A stretch of 5,507 bases of DNA. Source: an uncultured Christensenella sp. (lineage in GTDB: Bacteria; Bacillota; Clostridia; Christensenellales; UBA1242). Below the pieces are notes generated by a model. That model was not told where the DNA came from and made no database searches. It saw only the letters and a list, made by a program, of their open reading frames with translations. Position 1 is the stretch's first letter. Every line of letters starts with the position of its first letter. Positions 1 to 5,507 of this stretch are shown piece after piece. The position numbers were made by a program, and so were the translations under genes. The stretch is taken from positions 1 through 5,507 of the forward strand of contig CASEYA010000123.1 in NCBI GenBank assembly GCA_949291975.1, read 5' to 3'.

Positions 1-146
1 GCAAGGTCAAGAGTTAAACATCCTGTTGGGAAAACATCAATTTTTTCTTGAACAGTGTCACCAAGGCGCATAATTGAGCCTTTTCCAAACTGTTTTTCAA
101 TTTGAGCAATTGCTTGCTCTAGATTTTTTTCTTTATCAACTGCCAT
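1..146 (-). CDS. recA: RecA recombinase, N-terminal fragment (48 codons, continues past the left edge)
   Basis: This is the start of recA, the ATP-dependent recombinase that forms filaments on single-stranded DNA, performs strand exchange and triggers LexA self-cleavage in the SOS response. The visible part begins [20 protein letters not shown], continues with the family hallmark [10 protein letters not shown] (residues 21–30), and ends in PTGCLTLDL (40–48), which matches the usual PTGSLALD-type entry into the ATPase core. The Walker A motif lies outside the window. The ATG at 146–144 is preceded by AAGGAAAG at a good distance. Its place directly after a cinA-like gene is the classic cinA–recA order of Bacillota. 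The Ser to Cys change in the PTGS segment is minor. The identification is near certain; only the downstream remainder is unseen. Confidence 0.96.
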   Translation of the reverse strand, partial: MAVDKEKNLEQAIAQIEKQFGKGSIMRLGDTVQEKIDVFPTGCLTLDL

Positions 147-153
147 AGTTTTT

Positions 154-161
154 CTTTCCTT
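154..161 (-). promoter_or_regulatory. Ribosome binding site of recA
   Basis: On the minus strand the sequence reads AAGGAAAG followed by 7 bases (AAAAACT) and the ATG of recA at 146. It is purine-rich and complementary to the 16S rRNA tail. It supports this start, which also gives the expected RecA N-terminus. Confidence 0.7.
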
Positions 162-166
162 TTTTT

Positions 167-178
167 GTTCATATGTTC
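167..178 (-). promoter_or_regulatory. Candidate degenerate LexA (SOS) operator upstream of recA
   Basis: The minus strand reads GAACATATGAAC. The Gram-positive LexA box is GAAC-N4-GTTC. The first half, the ATAT centre and the following G fit it, but the second half reads GAAC instead of GTTC, so two bases of the inverted half-site are lost. It sits just downstream of a candidate -10 element and about 20 bases before the recA start codon, where a recA operator is expected. Half-site degeneracy means binding is uncertain; chance resemblance in A+T-rich DNA is possible. Confidence 0.35.
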
Positions 179-180
179 TT

Positions 181-189
181 ATTTTATCA
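181..189 (-). promoter_or_regulatory. Candidate extended -10 promoter for recA
   Basis: The minus strand reads TGATAAAAT, which is a TGn extension plus TAAAAT (five of six matches to TATAAT). No good -35 hexamer lies 16–18 bases upstream (for example TATACT at 17), but extended -10 promoters tolerate that. It lies in the cinA–recA gap and would start transcription about 30 bases before the recA ATG, within the LexA-like box. In A+T-rich DNA such matches occur by chance, so this is tentative. Confidence 0.4.
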
Positions 190-196
190 CAAAGTT

Positions 197-1270
197 TTAA
201 AAAAGTATATCATTTTTCTTCAATTTTTTTAATAATTTAAAAATTGCTGTTTGACACATCATGTTATATATAAAAGTATTGTTGTGATTAAAATTAAACT
301 TATAAAGATGAATTGCTTCTTTATCTCCAAGTGCAATATATGGCTTTTGTGGTGTTCCAGTTAAAACAAGCACAATGCTTGCGGGTGTATTTTCTAGAAG
401 CTGTGCCGCCATTTCATACATTGTATCAACTGAATCAGCACCATGTTGCGTTAGATAGTTTTCGTTTATTTTTAATATATTGACCAAATCATCTTCTCTG
501 TTGATATTGTAAAAGGCGCATATATATTGATTCCAGCCAACCAAATTTTTCCTTATCAAATTATTAAACAGACCACCTGTCAAAGTATCACAAATGGCAA
601 TTTTTGTTTTACGAACAGACAGCAATTCTTCTAGCTTTTGGAAAAGACTGTCGTCGGTGTCTGAATATATATAGTCACCAAGCGTTTCATAAATAAGTCT
701 TATATATTCACTGTGTGCTTTTGTGTTATAATATTCCGCTTCGGCAAGAATATCTATTTCACAATCAAAAAAACTTGCTGTTACATACCATTCAAAATTA
801 TTTTCGTTTGGAATTGCTCGAAGCACCCTTCTAACTTCACTTTCGGCAAGTCCATATGTTTTTACAATGTTTAGAAATTTTGTTGGAGCAAACAGTTGCT
901 TTAAAAAGTTTTTATCTATATCTTTTATAAAATCAAGGTTATTGATGTTAAACATCAAACAGCAACGGTTTGACTGCATATCTTTCCAAAATTTTCCGTG
1001 TTCAAAACTGGACATTTTTGCTGAATAAAACTTTTCTATCTGTGTGAAAAGAAAATCTATGTTTTCCATAGACATATCAACAAGCAAAATTGAACAACTT
1101 TCAAGCAAGCCAAAGAGACTTTTATTAAGTTCATCAAACTGTTTAAAATAGATTGATTTTGTTATATCAACGCCATTCTGTGCCAAAAATTTTGTTAGAG
1201 TTGGTTCTATCACAGAATAGATTTCCTCTTGACTTTCTTGAGTTTTTAAAACAATCAGATTTGCCTTCAT
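197..1270 (-). CDS. Divergent CinA-like protein with degraded active sites (probable pseudoenzyme)
   Basis: CinA normally joins an N-terminal MoCF-like (ADP-ribose pyrophosphatase) domain to a C-terminal PncC nicotinamide-mononucleotide deamidase domain. Recognisable CinA landmarks here are [10 protein letters not shown] (137–146, family form FFGIGESE), [13 protein letters not shown] (197–209), TLTGGLF (229–235, family form SCTGGLL), HGADS with a following MYEMA (276–288) and [16 protein letters not shown] (303–318). The protein is 357 residues against about 410 for the family, with most of the loss in the first domain. The family motifs GGLGPT, PGPP and GTAPG are absent from it. In the second domain the AESCTGG motif reads CDTLTGG, the YSNxxK segment reads FYNINRED, and the GIAGPxGG loop is shortened to GTPQ. 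The ATG overlaps the pgsA stop (ATGA), with GAGG four bases upstream. Its slot between pgsA and recA is the normal cinA position. Membership of the CinA family is likely by landmarks and context. Loss of catalysis is inferred from the missing residues. Its present role is unknown. Confidence 0.8.
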   Translation of the reverse strand: MKANLIVLKTQESQEEIYSVIEPTLTKFLAQNGVDITKSIYFKQFDELNKSLFGLLESCSILLVDMSMENIDFLFTQIEKFYSAKMSSFEHGKFWKDMQSNRCCLMFNINNLDFIKDIDKNFLKQLFAPTKFLNIVKTYGLAESEVRRVLRAIPNENNFEWYVTASFFDCEIDILAEAEYYNTKAHSEYIRLIYETLGDYIYSDTDDSLFQKLEELLSVRKTKIAICDTLTGGLFNNLIRKNLVGWNQYICAFYNINREDDLVNILKINENYLTQHGADSVDTMYEMAAQLLENTPASIVLVLTGTPQKPYIALGDKEAIHLYKFNFNHNNTFIYNMMCQTAIFKLLKKLKKNDILF

Positions 1271-1911
1271 TTTTCCTCGTTAGAATTTTTTTCTTTTTGA
1301 GAGTTGTCTTCTTTGTTATTTGAATTGTTTTCTTGAAATACAAACTTATTTTTATAGCAATAATCAAAAATTGACCAAATTGTTACAAGTGTTGCAACAG
1401 CAAACACAACGAAAGCTGCTATGAAAAGCACTTGATTGTAAACATCCCAGAATGCACCTGTGAAAAAACTACTTCCAGCATAAAACATGAACATTGGAAT
1501 TTGAATATAGTGCAAAATTGCCTTAATTTTTCCACTTAGAACAGCAGCAACAACAACACCTTTACTTGCTGCCACCTGTCTTATTCCACTTATAATAAAA
1601 TCTCTAAAAAGCAAAATTGCAAGAGCAATTACACCATATGGCATTGGAATTGTTTGGTCAGCAACAACAAGAAGCAAACCACAGTTATACAGCAGTCTGT
1701 CAGCTGTTGGGTCCAAAAGTTTTCCAAGGTCAGTAACCTGCCCTGTTTTTCTGGCTATTTTTCCATCAAGCAAATCTGTTATTGCAGCCACAATAAAAAT
1801 AACGCAAGCCGCAAACTTCCCCCAAGGGTCCAAAAAAGTTGCAAGATAGAAAAATATCATCACTGGAACAAGCACAATGCGAACAATTGATAGTTTGTTA
1901 GGTAAATTCAT
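1267..1911 (-). CDS. pgsA: CDP-diacylglycerol–glycerol-3-phosphate 3-phosphatidyltransferase (PGP synthase)
   Basis: PgsA is an integral membrane enzyme that transfers the phosphatidyl group from CDP-diacylglycerol to glycerol-3-phosphate. The product, phosphatidylglycerophosphate, is the committed precursor of phosphatidylglycerol and cardiolipin. The 214-residue protein begins MNLPNKLSIVRI, typical of the family. It carries the complete CDP-alcohol phosphotransferase motif: D46, D49, G50, A53, R54, G63, D67 and D71, with exact spacing DGx2ARx8Gx3Dx3D; the aspartates bind the metal. The PgsA-type region with R103-D104, R111 and GKIKA (127–131) separates it from PssA-like relatives. Several hydrophobic helices are visible, roughly 8–27, 35–48, 74–87, 92–110, 133–150 and 160–182. 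The last ~20 residues form a charged, Asn/Glu/Lys-rich tail beyond the usual core. It lies 22 bases after ftsK and shares ATGA with the next gene, so it is probably in the same operon. Confidence 0.95.
   Translation of the reverse strand: MNLPNKLSIVRIVLVPVMIFFYLATFLDPWGKFAACVIFIVAAITDLLDGKIARKTGQVTDLGKLLDPTADRLLYNCGLLLVVADQTIPMPYGVIALAILLFRDFIISGIRQVAASKGVVVAAVLSGKIKAILHYIQIPMFMFYAGSSFFTGAFWDVYNQVLFIAAFVVFAVATLVTIWSIFDYCYKNKFVFQENNSNNKEDNSQKEKNSNEEK
1275..1278 (-). promoter_or_regulatory. Short-spaced ribosome binding site of the cinA-like gene
   Basis: The minus strand reads GAGG followed by AAAA and the ATG at 1270, inside the last codons of pgsA. The spacing is short, but together with the 4-base ATGA overlap it fits translational coupling to pgsA and supports this start. 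Confidence 0.5.
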
Positions 1912-1925
1912 TTTATTATTTTATT

Positions 1926-1930
1926 CTCCT
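1926..1930 (-). promoter_or_regulatory. Long-spaced ribosome binding site of pgsA
   Basis: The minus strand reads AGGAG followed by 14 A/T-only bases and the ATG at 1911. That spacing is longer than the usual 5–10. An in-frame TAA at 1923–1921 rules out a start further upstream, and no closer alternative start codon lies between the two, so the ATG stands. The wide spacer may lower initiation. Confidence 0.6.
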
Positions 1931-1933
1931 TAA

Positions 1934-4771
1934 TTATTCTTCTTCCCCAAATATTTCGTTATATTTTTCCATGGTTATTAAAACACTTCTCATTTGTTTT
2001 GCTGGGTCTTTTGGAGAAATAAATCCAGCATTTTCCATTTGGTCAATAATTCGTCCTGCACGAACATAACCAACGCTGTGTCGTCTTTGAATCATGGATG
2101 CCGAGCCCTCACCTGCTTGAATGAAGTCAAGAAGAGCAACTGGCAAAAGTGGGTCCCAACTGCTTGCATCTTGCGAATCAGAACCACTGTTTGAATTGTT
2201 TTTATCGCCTTTTGCAATAAATTCATTTATATTATCATCAAAATCGGATGGGTTGTTATCACGAATAAAGTTTGTTATGTTAAGAACTTCTTTGCTGTCT
2301 ACATAAGGACATTGAATTCTGATTGGTTCTGGCAAATCTTGTGGTGAATAAAGCATATCACCACGACCAAGAAGTTTTTCCGCACCCGCTTGGTCAAGAA
2401 TGGTCTTTGATGACGCAAAGTCTGTTACTGCAAATGCAATTCTAGATGTTAGGTTTGCTTTTATTACACCAGTTATAACATTCACTGATGGTCTTTGGGT
2501 GGCAATTATAAGGTGGATACCAGCCGCTCTTGCAAGTTGTGTTAATCTTTGAATTTTTTCTTCTAGTTCATGCCCTGCAAGCATCATCAAATCAGCAAGT
2601 TCGTCAATTACTACAACAATATATGGCAGTTTATCTTCTTCACCCTTATATACTTCTGGCAAAGCATTAAATTCTTTGAAATTTCTAACATGCTTTTGAC
2701 TGAACAAGTCATATCTTCTTGTCATTTCTTTTATTACCCAATCAAGAGCATTAAGGGCTTGTTGTGCATCATTTATTGCCTTTGGAACAAGCATATGAGG
2801 CAAATAGTTATATGACACAAATTCCACTCTTTTTGGGTCAATAAGAAGTATTTTTAAATCATTTGGCCCAAGTCTATATAAAAGACTTATCAAAATAACA
2901 TTAAGGCATACACTTTTACCACTTCCCGTTGAACCTGCTACCAAAAGGTGTGGCATTTGTTCAAGATTACAAATCTTACAATCGCCAACAATATCTTTTC
3001 CAAGAGCAAAAGAAAGAGCATGTTTGTTATTTAAAAAGTTTTCAGTGTCAATTATGTCCTTTAATCCAATTGTTGCAATTGTATCGTTTGGAACTTCTAC
3101 ACCCACCAGACTTTTTCCTGGAATTGGTGTTTCAACACGAATGCTTTTATTTTTCATCATCATTGCAATGTCTTCGCTGTGTTGAACAATTTTTTTAACC
3201 GGAATACCAGTTGGCATTTGCAGTTCATATCTTGTTACCGCTGGACCACGAGTGATTGCAACCACTTTGGCTGGAATTTTAAAACTGTCAAGCGTTTCTT
3301 CCAACAAAAGTGCTTTCGTGTTGTAACTTTCGCTATCATCATTATAATTTGTGGACTTTGTTGTCAACAAATCAATTGGTGGTCTAATATATGGCATTTT
3401 TGGAAGTTTTCGCTTTGGTGGCTCTGTTTTATTTTCATGTTGAGGTTTTGAGTTTGGAATATTAAATTCTTGCCTTGGTTGCCTATTGATTGGCTGTGGT
3501 TTTTTAATTTCTTCTTTTGGAGCAATTATCTCACTTATCTCACTGTCATCAAGATTTAAAACATTAAGGTCATTTATATCACTATCTTCGTTTACAGCAT
3601 TATTTTGTTGATGATGCATTTGAATGTTATTATTTTGTGGCTGTGAACTTATATTTGAGTTGTTTATTGAAGCGTTTATACCACCCGACAAATTTTGATT
3701 AAAGTTATTGCTTTGGTGTAAATTGTCATTTCTTGTAAAGTTATTTGTATTTTGGTTTGCAAAATTATTTTGAGCAATCATGTTATCCGACGCTTTGCGC
3801 CTTTCTTCCTGCTCTCGTTTTCGGAAATTCTCAAAAGATTTCAGATTATCAAGGTCAAGCGTTGTTTGAAATGCAGTTCTTTCTTCGTTGTGAATGAAGC
3901 GACTTGGCTTGCCTGTCTCTGCCTCTCTTGTTATAAACATATTTTCCTTGCCCTTGTTTTCTTCATAGAGTTCAGCAAGAGTAAATTCTTTCTTTTCATT
4001 TTTTTGCTTTGGAGAGTTTTGGTTTTTTATGTTGTTAACAAATTCTTCACCAAATATTTGAATTGCCATATCATCTTCATTTTTATATGAAGTTTTGCTG
4101 AAAAGCGCTTGTTTTGCTTGCTCTTTTTTCTCTACGTAAGCATCTAGAACAAGTTTTGGCTCTGGCTCTTTTGCAACCTCTTCTGTTTGCTCTTTTGCTT
4201 TCTTAACCTTTAACTTTTTGCTTTCTTTTTGAGGGAATGCAAGTGTTCGTGTTGAAACTTCCTTGTATTCTTTCATTTTTAAGAAATAATCAATTATGAA
4301 CGCAACACAAATTACAAGTGCTATTATTTCAAGAATAATCACACCCCAAAGCCCTCTACCAAGATTAAGCGCATAGGTCAAAGTGCCTATGATAACTCCA
4401 CCTGCTGTGTTTCTTAAATAATAGCAATTTGAAATATAATCACCAAAGCCAACACTTAAATCAGTTAAAACAAGCTGAAAAAACATAACCAGCAAAAAGA
4501 ATGCAGTAACTATTGTTGCAACATATACTTTTGCAATTCGATATTGTTTTTTAAGCATTAACAGAATGCCAACTGCCATTGCTATGATTAAAATTGGATA
4601 GATGCATAAGCCAAAAGTACCCAAAATAAAATTGTGAATTGGCACTATAAAATTAGTTACAACTAATAAAAACAAAACAAAGGATATTACAAAAACAGAT
4701 ATCCCCCATTTCATACGAGTGGTTAAGTTATGTTTTTTTTGATTTAGATTTTGAGAATTATACTTTGCCAA
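1934..4771 (-). CDS. ftsK: FtsK/SpoIIIE-family septal DNA translocase, TTG start
   Basis: This membrane-anchored hexameric motor pumps double-stranded DNA through the closing septum, clearing chromosomes during division and, in spore formers, moving DNA into the forespore. The 945 residues show four strong membrane helices (about 23–44, 49–72, 81–103, 141–164). A long linker follows (165–465), rich in Lys/Glu at first and in Asn/Gln at 330–392. The alpha region covers about 485–580. The RecA-like motor has Walker A GSTGSGKS (613–620), Walker B IVVVIDELAD (718–727), ATQRP (757–761) and GRGDMLY (802–808). The winged-helix gamma domain, which reads DNA polarity, covers 872–932 with IQRRHSVGYVRAGRIID. 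The start is TTG at 4771–4769: an in-frame stop lies at 4792–4790, no other standard start codon lies between, and GGGAG sits six bases upstream. The gene is 25 bases after the M16 gene and 22 before pgsA. Whether it acts mainly in division or sporulation (FtsK or SpoIIIE) cannot be decided from sequence alone. Confidence 0.97.
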   Translation of the reverse strand: MAKYNSQNLNQKKHNLTTRMKWGISVFVISFVLFLLVVTNFIVPIHNFILGTFGLCIYPILIIAMAVGILLMLKKQYRIAKVYVATIVTAFFLLVMFFQLVLTDLSVGFGDYISNCYYLRNTAGGVIIGTLTYALNLGRGLWGVIILEIIALVICVAFIIDYFLKMKEYKEVSTRTLAFPQKESKKLKVKKAKEQTEEVAKEPEPKLVLDAYVEKKEQAKQALFSKTSYKNEDDMAIQIFGEEFVNNIKNQNSPKQKNEKKEFTLAELYEENKGKENMFITREAETGKPSRFIHNEERTAFQTTLDLDNLKSFENFRKREQEERRKASDNMIAQNNFANQNTNNFTRNDNLHQSNNFNQNLSGGINASINNSNISSQPQNNNIQMHHQQNNAVNEDSDINDLNVLNLDDSEISEIIAPKEEIKKPQPINRQPRQEFNIPNSKPQHENKTEPPKRKLPKMPYIRPPIDLLTTKSTNYNDDSESYNTKALLLEETLDSFKIPAKVVAITRGPAVTRYELQMPTGIPVKKIVQHSEDIAMMMKNKSIRVETPIPGKSLVGVEVPNDTIATIGLKDIIDTENFLNNKHALSFALGKDIVGDCKICNLEQMPHLLVAGSTGSGKSVCLNVILISLLYRLGPNDLKILLIDPKRVEFVSYNYLPHMLVPKAINDAQQALNALDWVIKEMTRRYDLFSQKHVRNFKEFNALPEVYKGEEDKLPYIVVVIDELADLMMLAGHELEEKIQRLTQLARAAGIHLIIATQRPSVNVITGVIKANLTSRIAFAVTDFASSKTILDQAGAEKLLGRGDMLYSPQDLPEPIRIQCPYVDSKEVLNITNFIRDNNPSDFDDNINEFIAKGDKNNSNSGSDSQDASSWDPLLPVALLDFIQAGEGSASMIQRRHSVGYVRAGRIIDQMENAGFISPKDPAKQMRSVLITMEKYNEIFGEEE

Positions 4772-4777
4772 TTCATA

Positions 4778-4782
4778 CTCCC
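4778..4782 (-). promoter_or_regulatory. Ribosome binding site that fixes the TTG start of ftsK
   Basis: The minus strand reads GGGAG, then TATGAA, then TTG. The six-base spacing is optimal. The ATG within this spacer (4776–4774) is out of frame with FtsK and opens only a frame of about ten codons, so the TTG is the genuine start. Confidence 0.65.
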
Positions 4783-4796
4783 ATTTTTCTTATATG

Positions 4797-5507
4797 TTAT
4801 TTTAGCATACTAATAAAATCAATATCGTCTTCTTTTGCCACAACACTTAGCAAGAAGTTTTTACTTGATAGCAATCTCTTTGCACAATCATTAATTTCTT
4901 CGTTTGTCAAAGAAAGAATTTCTTTAAGTTTTTCCTCTGAGTTATAAGTTTTGTTTAAATTTATAAGTTCCATTGCATTAGATGAACCAATGCTTACAAC
5001 ACTATCAAGTTTAATTGCCATGTTGGCTCTTATTAGTTCTTTTGTTCTCTCTATCTCTTCTGCTGTAAAGCCATCACTTACAACCTTATCAATTTCATCT
5101 TTAAATGATTTAACCGCCTGAGTAGCTGTTTCTTTGTTTGTTGCAAAGTAAACATTAAAATCACCAGTAAGTGGAATGCAATCAATATCTGAGCGGACAG
5201 TATAAACACAACCTTCTTTTTCTCTTAGTCTTTGAAAAAGTCGTGAACTCATTGGCCCACCAAAAACTATTGAAGCAAATTCAAGTTTTTTGTAATCAGG
5301 GCTGTCCAACCTTACTGTTGGAATTCCAAACAAAAAGTAAACCTGCTTTGTATCTTTTGAAGTAAAGACATAATTGTCTTTTAGTATTATATCTTTTGCT
5401 TTATCATTATAAAGCACAACAGGTTCTTTTTTATGAGTTTCAGTATATGGCAAAATATATTTTTCAACAAGTTCTTCAATTTTTTCAAAAGGAACACCAC
5501 CAGCAAC
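4797..5507 (-). CDS. M16-family zinc peptidase homologue, C-terminal 236 residues (starts beyond the right edge)
   Basis: M16 proteins resemble the mitochondrial processing peptidase and its bacterial YmfF/YmfH/YmxG relatives. They have two similar halves forming a clam-shell; the zinc-binding HxxEH lies in the first half, which is outside the window. The reading frame is open to the edge, beginning VAGGVPFEKIEEL, which is the usual inter-domain strand and helix. Typical second-half motifs follow: FGGPMSSRLFQRLREKEG (fragment residues 82–99), with the family's substrate-binding Arg and Tyr (R95, Y102), and GFTAEEIERTKELIRANM near 150. The end LLSVVAKEDD is also typical. The TAA stop at 4799–4797 leaves 25 bases to ftsK, so co-transcription is likely. 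In Bacillus subtilis two M16 genes (ymfF, ymfH) lie between spoIIIE and pgsA, whereas here the gene precedes ftsK. Without the HxxEH region I cannot say whether it is an active protease or an inactive partner subunit. Confidence 0.9.
   Translation of the reverse strand, partial: VAGGVPFEKIEELVEKYILPYTETHKKEPVVLYNDKAKDIILKDNYVFTSKDTKQVYFLFGIPTVRLDSPDYKKLEFASIVFGGPMSSRLFQRLREKEGCVYTVRSDIDCIPLTGDFNVYFATNKETATQAVKSFKDEIDKVVSDGFTAEEIERTKELIRANMAIKLDSVVSIGSSNAMELINLNKTYNSEEKLKEILSLTNEEINDCAKRLLSSKNFLLSVVAKEDDIDFISMLK

Noticed and set aside
147..240. Intrinsic terminator between the cinA-like gene and recA
   Set aside because: T-rich runs are present on the plus strand, but I see no G+C-rich inverted repeat followed by a U tract on the transcribed (minus) strand.
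197..1270. A novel, unrelated protein family between pgsA and recA
   Set aside because: At first sight it looks unrecognisable, but the ordered CinA landmarks ([30 protein letters not shown]) and the cinA position make a degenerate CinA the better explanation.
1167..1367. A 66-codon minus-strand frame across the pgsA–cinA junction
   Set aside because: It overlaps two well-supported genes in another frame, is dominated by Lys/Thr from A+T-rich codons and shows no family motif.
3752..4090. A 112-codon plus-strand frame opposite the FtsK linker, with hydrophobic stretches
   Set aside because: It is antisense to an intact ftsK. Its Phe/Leu-rich character mirrors the Lys/Glu-rich linker on the other strand, and there is no family resemblance.
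4774..4776. ATG as an alternative start of ftsK
   Set aside because: It is out of frame with FtsK and runs into a stop after about ten codons. The in-frame TTG five bases downstream has a well-spaced ribosome binding site.
4765..4947. A plus-strand 60-codon frame spanning the ftsK–M16 junction
   Set aside because: It lies antisense across the M16 C-terminus and the ftsK start. The hydrophobic, Ser-rich product is the expected mirror of Lys/Glu codons, so it is a shadow frame.

Overview
The window is a low-G+C (roughly one third by eye) bacterial chromosome segment in which every supported gene lies on the minus strand, so transcription runs from right to left. The gene set and order (M16 peptidase, ftsK/spoIIIE-type translocase, pgsA, cinA, recA) is a compact form of the spoIIIE–ymf–pgsA–cinA–recA neighbourhood known from Bacillota. 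That order, the A+T-rich codon use, strong AGGAG-like ribosome binding sites and a four-helix FtsK/SpoIIIE architecture point to a Bacillota (Clostridia- or Bacilli-like) organism. TGG encodes Trp and TGA is used as a stop, so the standard code applies. I cannot name a genus.

Layout in transcription order. 5507–4797: C-terminal half of an M16-family zinc-protease homologue, running in from outside the window. 4771–1934: a full-length 945-residue FtsK/SpoIIIE DNA translocase that starts with TTG and carries a long Asn/Gln-rich linker. 1911–1267: PgsA, phosphatidylglycerophosphate synthase, with a complete CDP-alcohol phosphotransferase motif. 1270–197: a 357-residue protein in the cinA position. 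Scattered similarity shows it is a highly divergent CinA in which the signature residues of both catalytic domains appear to be lost. 146–1: the first 48 codons of recA, running out of the window.

Gaps are 25 and 22 bases, then a 4-base ATGA overlap, then 50 bases, so the first four genes look like one operon. The 50-base gap before recA holds a plausible extended -10 promoter and a half-degenerate LexA-like box, suggesting that recA also has its own, possibly SOS-responsive, start. There is no gene-free stretch above 300 bases. I saw no tRNA, rRNA, CRISPR array, insertion sequence or clear intrinsic terminator.

The functional theme is core chromosome and envelope maintenance: chromosome translocation at the septum (FtsK), anionic phospholipid synthesis (PgsA) and recombination (RecA). 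No new multi-gene system is evident. The most notable item is the apparent CinA pseudoenzyme, kept in frame and translationally coupled to pgsA.
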